Source of the DNA: an uncultured Bacilli bacterium
Lineage (GTDB): Bacteria; Bacillota_I; Bacilli_A; RF39; UBA660
Reading direction: 5' to 3'
DNA length: 63,302 nucleotides
Assembly (NCBI GenBank): GCA_947629255.1
Contig: CANRDF010000004.1
Span: 1-63,302 of the forward strand
The notes beneath the pieces are model-generated. The model ran no database searches. It had not been told where the DNA came from and saw only the letters and a list, made by a program, of their open reading frames with translations. Made by a program: the position numbers and the translations under genes. This document shows positions 57,092 to 63,302 of the stretch, in pieces. Every line of letters begins with the position of its first letter. Position 1 is the first letter of the stretch.

Positions 57092-58011
57092 AGCATATTT
57101 TTCTTTTTTAAAATAATTAATAGAATAACTGTAACGAGTAGAGAAATTAAAATCACAAGTAAAAATGAATAAGGATTCTTTCCAAACTCTCCTAAATAAA
57201 CGTTCATTCCTAAAAAAGAAGAAACCATAGTTGGAATCGAAATCACTAAAGTAATTGAAGTTAAAAATTTCATAATATCATTTGTGTTATTACTAATAAT
57301 CGAATGATATGTATTCATCGTGTTTTCTAAAATTTCTTGATAAATATTCGTCATTTCTAAAGCTTGCTTTAATTCAATCATTACATCTTTTAAAAAGTCT
57401 TCATCAATAGAAGATAGAGAATGACTATTTTCTAATCTTTCTAATATTGTTCTATTTCCTTGTAGGGCAGTTGTAAAATATAATAAACTTTTTTGAAGAT
57501 TTAACATACTATCTAATTCTTTATTACTTGCTTTTAGTAAGTTTTTTTCTTTTTGTAAAATTTCTTCGCGAATTTCATTTAAATATTTTAAGAAAAGACT
57601 TGTATTTTTACTTATTAAATAGATGGGATAAAAATTTGAATTTTTGTAATCTTGTTTTTCACTCATGCTTTCTTCTATTTGAGAAGAAAGGCTTGTTTCT
57701 TCGGAAGAAATGGATACAATGCCATTTTTTAAGAAAAAGAGTCCAACAGGGTAAACACGATATTTTTGTTTGGAAGTTTCTTGTTTCACTGGTGTATGAA
57801 GAATGACTAAAAAGTAATTGTCTTCACTTTCCATATGAGGTAACTCTGCTTTATCCAATGCTTTTTCTAAATCACTTTGTTTAATTTTAAGATCTGAAGC
57901 AGTACACTCGAGTTCCTCTTTCGTAGGACTTTCTAAATGAATCCAAAAGTTTTTTGAAATGTTTTCCGTTTCTAATAATTTGTCTTTTTGAATTTCATAA
58001 ATTGTTTTCAT
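57088..58011 (-). CDS. corA: CorA family divalent cation transporter
   Basis: C-terminal two TM with GMN motif (SFLGMNVYLGEF). Confidence 0.88.
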   Translation of the reverse strand: MKTIYEIQKDKLLETENISKNFWIHLESPTKEELECTASDLKIKQSDLEKALDKAELPHMESEDNYFLVILHTPVKQETSKQKYRVYPVGLFFLKNGIVSISSEETSLSSQIEESMSEKQDYKNSNFYPIYLISKNTSLFLKYLNEIREEILQKEKNLLKASNKELDSMLNLQKSLLYFTTALQGNRTILERLENSHSLSSIDEDFLKDVMIELKQALEMTNIYQEILENTMNTYHSIISNNTNDIMKFLTSITLVISIPTMVSSFLGMNVYLGEFGKNPYSFLLVILISLLVTVILLIILKKKNML

Positions 58012-58120
58012 CTTAAATCCCTTACTCTCTATTCATAATTGTATCACAAGTTTTTAAAATAGACTCTATTTTTTTTTAGTAAAATATAGTATAATAAGTT
58101 TCAAGAAAGAAGTTGAATTT

Positions 58121-58672
58121 ATGAGTTATTGGTTATTATGGTTAATTATTGTCATTTTATTAGTGCTTATGGAAGCAGCAACGGTGAATTTAGTTTCTAT
58201 TTGGTTTATTTTTAGTGGAATTGTTTCCTTGTTTGTATCTTTATTTGTTGATTCTTTTCCAGTACAATTTGCTATTTTTGTAGGTCTTGGAATTCTTCTT
58301 ATGATTCTTACAAAACCAGCATTAGATAAGATGGTGAAAGAAAAACAAGAAAAAACAAATTTGGAAAGAATTGTGGGGATGGAAGGGATTGTGACTGTTC
58401 CCATTAAGAAAAATATAGTTGGAGAAGTCAAAGTAGATGGAAAACTGTGGTCTGCGATTTCTGAGAAATCCATTAAAGAAGGAGAGATTGTCAAAATAGA
58501 CCATATTGAATCTGTAAAACTTGTTGTAGAACCAGTTGTTACTGAAAAGCCAAAGAAAACAACCCCAAAGAAAAAGAATACGACTTCTAAGAAAAAAACG
58601 ACAACGACTACAAAAAAGAAAACAACCACGACAAAGAAACCTCAAACGAAAAAGAAAGTGAGTGAGAAATAA
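58121..58672 (+). CDS. NfeD family protein with Lys/Thr-rich tail
   Basis: NfeD-like TM region and OB-like GMEGIVTVPI...VKVDGKLWSAISE; KKTTTTTKKK tail; next to SPFH gene. Confidence 0.87.
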   Translation: MSYWLLWLIIVILLVLMEAATVNLVSIWFIFSGIVSLFVSLFVDSFPVQFAIFVGLGILLMILTKPALDKMVKEKQEKTNLERIVGMEGIVTVPIKKNIVGEVKVDGKLWSAISEKSIKEGEIVKIDHIESVKLVVEPVVTEKPKKTTPKKKNTTSKKKTTTTTKKKTTTTKKPQTKKKVSEK

Positions 58673-59562
58673 TGGAAATATTTTTTATCTTACTTGTTCT
58701 ATGTATCATTGTGGTCATTCCTTGTGTCAAAATTGTTCCTCAATCAAAATCCTATGTGATTGAAAGATTAGGCTCTTATTATACAACTTGGGAACATGGA
58801 GTTCACTTTTTAGTTCCTTTTATGGACCGAATTGTCAATATTGTTTTGTTAAAAGAGATTGTAAGAGACTTTGACCCTCAACCTGTGATTACAAAAGACA
58901 ATGTCACGATGCAAATTGATACCGTTGTGTATTTTCAAATTACGGATGCTAAACTTTATACTTATGGAATTGAGTTTCCGATCAGTGCGATTGAAACACT
59001 TACAGCAACGACCTTACGTAATATTATTGGTGACTTAGAATTAGACCAAACTTTAACAAGTAGAGATATTATTAATACAAAGATGCGTGCAATTTTAGAT
59101 GAAGCAACAGATCCATGGGGAATTAAAGTCAATCGTGTTGAAGTAAAAAACATTTTGCCTCCAAAAGATATTCAAGAAGCCATGGAAAAACAGATGCGTG
59201 CTGAGCGTGAAAGACGTGAAAAAATATTACAAGCAGAAGGAGAGAAAAAATCTTCTATCTTAATTGCTGAAGGAGAAAAAGAAAGTGCCATTTTAAGAGC
59301 AGAAGCTGATAAAGAATCAAGAATTAAAAGGGCAGAAGGAGAAGCTGAAGCCTTACTCAAAATGAAAACGGCCGAGGCAGAAGGAATTCGTTTATTAAGA
59401 GAAGCGAAAGCTGATAAATCGGTTCTTCAATTAAAATCTTATGAAACATTAAGTAAAATGGCAGATGGACAAGCAACCAAAATTATTGTTCCAACTGATT
59501 TACAAAATATTGCCACATTTGGAACTGTTTTACAAGAAACAATGAAAGACAAAGATAAATAA
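58672..59562 (+). CDS. SPFH/stomatin-like protein (QmcA/HflC-type)
   Basis: VPQSKSYVIERLGSYYTTWEHGVHFLVPFMDR; ILQAEGEKKSSILIAEGEKESAILRAEA. Confidence 0.93.
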   Translation: MEIFFILLVLCIIVVIPCVKIVPQSKSYVIERLGSYYTTWEHGVHFLVPFMDRIVNIVLLKEIVRDFDPQPVITKDNVTMQIDTVVYFQITDAKLYTYGIEFPISAIETLTATTLRNIIGDLELDQTLTSRDIINTKMRAILDEATDPWGIKVNRVEVKNILPPKDIQEAMEKQMRAERERREKILQAEGEKKSSILIAEGEKESAILRAEADKESRIKRAEGEAEALLKMKTAEAEGIRLLREAKADKSVLQLKSYETLSKMADGQATKIIVPTDLQNIATFGTVLQETMKDKDK

Positions 59563-59671
59563 GAAAGTTACATTTGCCACTTCAAAAATATTAGTATCTT
59601 TAATGACTCTATCTATATTATAGAAAGTGTGAAATCAATTGTTTACATTTATTAGACATTTTTAAAGAAAA

Positions 59672-59701
59672 GTAAAACCAAAAATAAAAGGTTTTATTTT
59701 T
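59672..59701 (+). terminator. Terminator
   Basis: AAAACCAAAAATAAAAGGTTTTATTTTT. Confidence 0.55.
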
Positions 59702-59729
59702 ATGAAAGAAAAAAATGAAGGTATTCTAT

Positions 59730-59758
59730 TGACCGAGTTTTAAAAAATAAGTATAATT
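59730..59758 (+). promoter_or_regulatory. Sigma-A promoter of surface protein gene 1
   Basis: TTGACC-17 bp-TATAAT. Confidence 0.65.
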
Positions 59759-59794
59759 ATTAACATAAGGATATATAGAATATGAGGGATAAAT

Positions 59795-61447
59795 ATGCGA
59801 TTAAGATATAAAATTGGTTTAATAATAGTAGTTTTATCTTTAGCTATATGTTTAATGACCTATCAAAGTTATGCTTTATGGGTAAAAGATATGGTCGCTA
59901 ATCAAGATAATGTTGTAGAGGTAGGCTGCTTTTCTATTAAGTTTGAAGACCAAGATTCGATTTCTTTAAAAAATACTTATCCTGTAAGTGATGATAAAGG
60001 ACTTCAAGGAACTCCTTACACTTTTACTGTTACGAATACTTGTACTGTGGATAGTGAGTTTAAGATTACATTAAATACTCTTAATACCAATCAAATACCT
60101 AAAGGTTCTGTAGTAGTAGGGCATGATGAGGTTACAGGATCGGATATTACATATGATTATGAAGCTTATAATATGAAGGATAAAATTAAGTTTGCTATTT
60201 CAGAAGGTAATGAGGTACCAAGTTCTGGAGAAAATTTAGGGATATTTGCTACTACTCATCAAAATACAGATTTAAGTGAGCTATCTCATATTGTAAATTT
60301 AGAAGAATCGATTATTCTTACCACAGGAATGGTAAAAGGAAAAATTACAGGAGAAGAGGTAGGAGAATCAAAAACTTATCATCTTTATTTATGGTTTGAT
60401 GCTGAGACAGCAGGGAATGAGATTATGAATCAAAAGTTTGAGGCAAGTATCAACATCATAAGTGAAGCTGCAATGCCAGATAAAGTATCTCTTGCAGGGA
60501 TAAGTGTTCCTGTAGTCAAAAAGGGAAATGGACTTTATATGGTAGATCACTCTAATAGTGGAGTTTCTTCAATCGACGATCTTTTACCAGTTGCATCCTA
60601 CACTGCGGATTCAAATAATACTGGATGGCAAATGACAGAGTATCGATATGCAGGGAAAGCATATACAGAAGGAAGCACTAATTATGTTACTAATTATGTT
60701 ACATTTAATAAAGAACTATGGAGAATTATAGGACTTGTAAATGTCTTAGTACCAAAAGAAGATGGAAGTAGAGAAGTAGAACAACGATTAAAAATTATGA
60801 GAAATGAGGACATTGGTAAGTATACTTGGGATGATGATTCAAATGTTTGGGCTCAGTCTACTTTAATGACTTATTTAAATGGAGATTATTATAATGGTGT
60901 TGGAGAAAAATCTTTAACAGATGAAGTATCCAAAGAAATGATTGATGAAAATATTATTTGGAATATTGCGGGAAGTTATCATACAAGTGAGGCATCAGTT
61001 CATAATTGGTATGATTATGAACGTGGTACTGATAGTTATAATCATCAACCTACGGAATGGAAAAAAGAAGATGGAAATAACTTTCATAGTATTGGATTAA
61101 TTTATCCAAGTGATTATGGATTTGCTGCTTCAGGCGGGACCACCGATAGAGAAGTTTGTCTTACTGTTCCACTTGCACATTGGAATGCGGAATGGAATGC
61201 AGAAGAATGTTTAAGTACTACGTGGTTTAATGACAATCATATATGGACTATTACTCAAAGAAGTGACAGTGCTAGAGCATTTCAAATGAACATTGATCAG
61301 CCATTGGGGTTTAATGACGTGACTATTAAAAATATTGTAGTACCTGTTGTTTATTTAAAGAAAAATGTTAAAATCACAGGAGGAAATGGAGAACATGATA
61401 ATCCATATACTTTAGAATTAACAGGTGTAGATGCAGAAGGAGTATAA
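59795..61447 (+). CDS. Secreted/surface protein with TasA/camelysin-like signal region, paralog 1
   Basis: YKIGLIIVVLSLAICLMTYQSYALWVKDMVANQDNVVEVGCFSI; repeated in next gene. Confidence 0.6.
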   Translation: MRLRYKIGLIIVVLSLAICLMTYQSYALWVKDMVANQDNVVEVGCFSIKFEDQDSISLKNTYPVSDDKGLQGTPYTFTVTNTCTVDSEFKITLNTLNTNQIPKGSVVVGHDEVTGSDITYDYEAYNMKDKIKFAISEGNEVPSSGENLGIFATTHQNTDLSELSHIVNLEESIILTTGMVKGKITGEEVGESKTYHLYLWFDAETAGNEIMNQKFEASINIISEAAMPDKVSLAGISVPVVKKGNGLYMVDHSNSGVSSIDDLLPVASYTADSNNTGWQMTEYRYAGKAYTEGSTNYVTNYVTFNKELWRIIGLVNVLVPKEDGSREVEQRLKIMRNEDIGKYTWDDDSNVWAQSTLMTYLNGDYYNGVGEKSLTDEVSKEMIDENIIWNIAGSYHTSEASVHNWYDYERGTDSYNHQPTEWKKEDGNNFHSIGLIYPSDYGFAASGGTTDREVCLTVPLAHWNAEWNAEECLSTTWFNDNHIWTITQRSDSARAFQMNIDQPLGFNDVTIKNIVVPVVYLKKNVKITGGNGEHDNPYTLELTGVDAEGV

Positions 61448-61472
61448 GTTTAAAATATTTTGTTTTTTATAT

Positions 61473-61502
61473 TGACCGATTTGGAAAAAGCAAGTATAAT
61501 TT
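61473..61502 (+). promoter_or_regulatory. Sigma-A promoter of surface protein gene 2
   Basis: TTGACC-17 bp-TATAAT, similar to the promoter of paralog 1. Confidence 0.65.
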
Positions 61503-61535
61503 TATCATAGGGAAGTATAGATATGAGGGATCATT

Positions 61536-63203
61536 ATGCGATTAAGATATAAAATCGGTTTAATAATAGTAGTTTTATCTATAGCTATATGTTTCATGAC
61601 ATATCAAAGTTATGCTTTATGGATAAAAGATATGGTCGCTAATCAGGATAATGTTGTAGAAGTTGGGTGCTTTTCAGTTGAATATAAAGAAGTACAAGAT
61701 ACACAAATTAATTTGCAAAATACATATCCAGTAAGTGATTCCAAAGGGTTAAGTGGTACCCCCTATACATTTACTATTACAAATACTTGTACTATCGCGG
61801 ATAGTTATATAGTAACGTTAAATACGAAAAAATCAAATCAAATAAAAGCAGGAACAGTAGAAATAGGAAAAGATAATAAAGGAAATTCTCTTACAGAATC
61901 TTTTGAAGCTTATAATATGAAAGATAAAATTAAATATGCCATTTCATTTGTAAATAATGAAGAAACAGAAGATTCTAATAAACCTTCTTCAGGAACAAAT
62001 TTAGGAGAATTTTCTAGAATGGAAGGACATATTAATGAAGATAAATCAGAATTAACAAGTGTAGATGATTTGGATGAATCTATCATTATTGGGAGCGGGA
62101 CTTTAACTGAAAATCAAAGTAGCACCTATCATCTTTATTTATGGTTTGATGCTGAGACCGCAGGGAATGAGATTATGAATCAAAAGTTTGAGGCAAGTAT
62201 TAATGTGATAAGTCGAGCTACTATGCCTGATAATATAGAATTTGCGGGGATTCATCTTCCAGTAGTCAAAACAGGAAATGGGCTTTATATAGTAGATCAC
62301 TCTAATAGTGGAGTTTCTTCTATCGAAGATCTTTTACCAGTTGCATCTTACACTGCAGATAGTGAAAACACTGGATGGCAGATGACAGAGTATCGTTTTG
62401 CAGGGAAAGCATATACAGAAGGAAGTACTGATTATGTTCATAATTATGTTACATTTAATGGAGAACTATGGAGAATTATAGGACTTGTAAATGTCTTAGT
62501 ACCAAAAGAAGATGGAAGTAGAGAAGTAGAACAAAGATTAAAAATTATGAGAAATGAGACCATTGGTAAGTATTCTTGGGATGATGATTCTAATGATTGG
62601 ACTCAATCTACTTTAATGACTTATTTAAATGGAGATTATTATAATGGTGTTGGAGAAAAATCTTTAACAGATGAAGTATCCAAAGAAATGATTGATGAAG
62701 ATATTATTTGGAATATTGGAGGAAGTTCTCACAATAGTTCTACTGTTTACAAATATTATGATTATGAGCGTGGAACGAGTAGCTATAATCATCAACCTAC
62801 AGAATGGAAAAAAGAAGATGGAAATATTTTTCATAGTATAGGTTTAATTTATCCAAGTGATTATGGATTTGCAGCTTCAGGCGGGACCACCGAAAGAGAA
62901 CTTTGCCTTAATGCTCCATTTAATGATTGGGATGCAGAATTGAATACAGTGGAATGTTTAAGTACTACTTGGCTTGACAACAATCATATATGGATATGGA
63001 CAATGACTCCAAGGTCTGATGCTGCGAATAGAGTATTCCAAATGAATGTTGATCAACCTTTAGGCTTCCAAGATGTAGATCGTAAATATGATGTGTTTCC
63101 AGTAGTCTATATTAAGAAAAACGTTAGAATTACAGGAGGAAGCGGAGAACACGATCATCCATATGTTTTAGAATTAAAAGCTGTAGATTCAGAAGGAATG
63201 TAA
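61536..63203 (+). CDS. Secreted/surface protein, paralog 2
   Basis: High identity with 59795 gene across N-terminus and C-terminal half. Confidence 0.6.
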   Translation: MRLRYKIGLIIVVLSIAICFMTYQSYALWIKDMVANQDNVVEVGCFSVEYKEVQDTQINLQNTYPVSDSKGLSGTPYTFTITNTCTIADSYIVTLNTKKSNQIKAGTVEIGKDNKGNSLTESFEAYNMKDKIKYAISFVNNEETEDSNKPSSGTNLGEFSRMEGHINEDKSELTSVDDLDESIIIGSGTLTENQSSTYHLYLWFDAETAGNEIMNQKFEASINVISRATMPDNIEFAGIHLPVVKTGNGLYIVDHSNSGVSSIEDLLPVASYTADSENTGWQMTEYRFAGKAYTEGSTDYVHNYVTFNGELWRIIGLVNVLVPKEDGSREVEQRLKIMRNETIGKYSWDDDSNDWTQSTLMTYLNGDYYNGVGEKSLTDEVSKEMIDEDIIWNIGGSSHNSSTVYKYYDYERGTSSYNHQPTEWKKEDGNIFHSIGLIYPSDYGFAASGGTTERELCLNAPFNDWDAELNTVECLSTTWLDNNHIWIWTMTPRSDAANRVFQMNVDQPLGFQDVDRKYDVFPVVYIKKNVRITGGSGEHDHPYVLELKAVDSEGM

Positions 63204-63302
63204 GTCTAAAAAGTATTTGACTTTACTGTGAATTATATTTTAAAATGTCCTATTTTTAAAATTTGATTTATAAGTTAAAATGTCCTATTAAAAAATAGTA
63301 TT

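Noticed and set aside
58126-58645. Minus-strand ORFs opposite the NfeD-like gene (Val/Phe- and Arg/Phe/Leu-rich)
   Set aside because: Antisense shadows of the Lys/Thr repeat codons; no ribosome-binding site or plausible protein composition
1-63302. CRISPR array or cas genes
   Set aside because: No regularly spaced repeats or Cas-like ORFs seen; the 63240-63289 pair is only two units

Overview
The window is a low-GC Firmicutes-type chromosomal segment, apparently from a spore-forming lineage. It carries spoVS, a cotJA-cotJB fusion plus cotJC, dacB-spmA-spmB and a gerAA-gerAC-gerAB germinant receptor. Housekeeping genes include rny, alaS, rmuC, uppP, dnaB/dnaI, feoAB, trmL, a RlmD/TrmA-type methyltransferase and corA, with tRNA-Gly(GCC) and tRNA-Thr(GGT). 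Three regions stand out. (1) An ~18 kb co-directional locus (12.8-30.6 kb) joins a Tad/Flp-like pilus machine (CpaF ATPase, TadB/TadC-like, two CpaB/SAF proteins, TadZ-like, several tiny pilin-like proteins with a shared M-[KR]-[EQ]-A-x-G start) to a VirD4-type coupling ATPase, a membrane-anchored GH24+M23 cell-wall hydrolase and a 1338-aa Cys-rich surface protein. It has no relaxase, VirB4 or integrase, so it is a candidate hybrid secretion/pilus system. (2) A family of unannotated type I toxin-antitoxin-like loci (three intact, one remnant) encodes 33-38 aa hydrophobic peptides. Each has a convergent antisense promoter with a 17-bp spacer and a hok-like 5'/3' fold-back preserved through wobble-compatible changes. 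The copies lie at ~34.5 kb (minus) and ~45.9-46.7 kb (plus), as inverted copies around an ~11 kb segment. (3) An Rpn-family nuclease gene has a Shine-Dalgarno-equipped in-frame internal start for its C-terminal module, and that module is duplicated as a separate downstream ORF. This resembles the RpnL/RpnS intragenic antitoxin arrangement. All calls were made by eye from the sequence and the ORF track; no database search was run.
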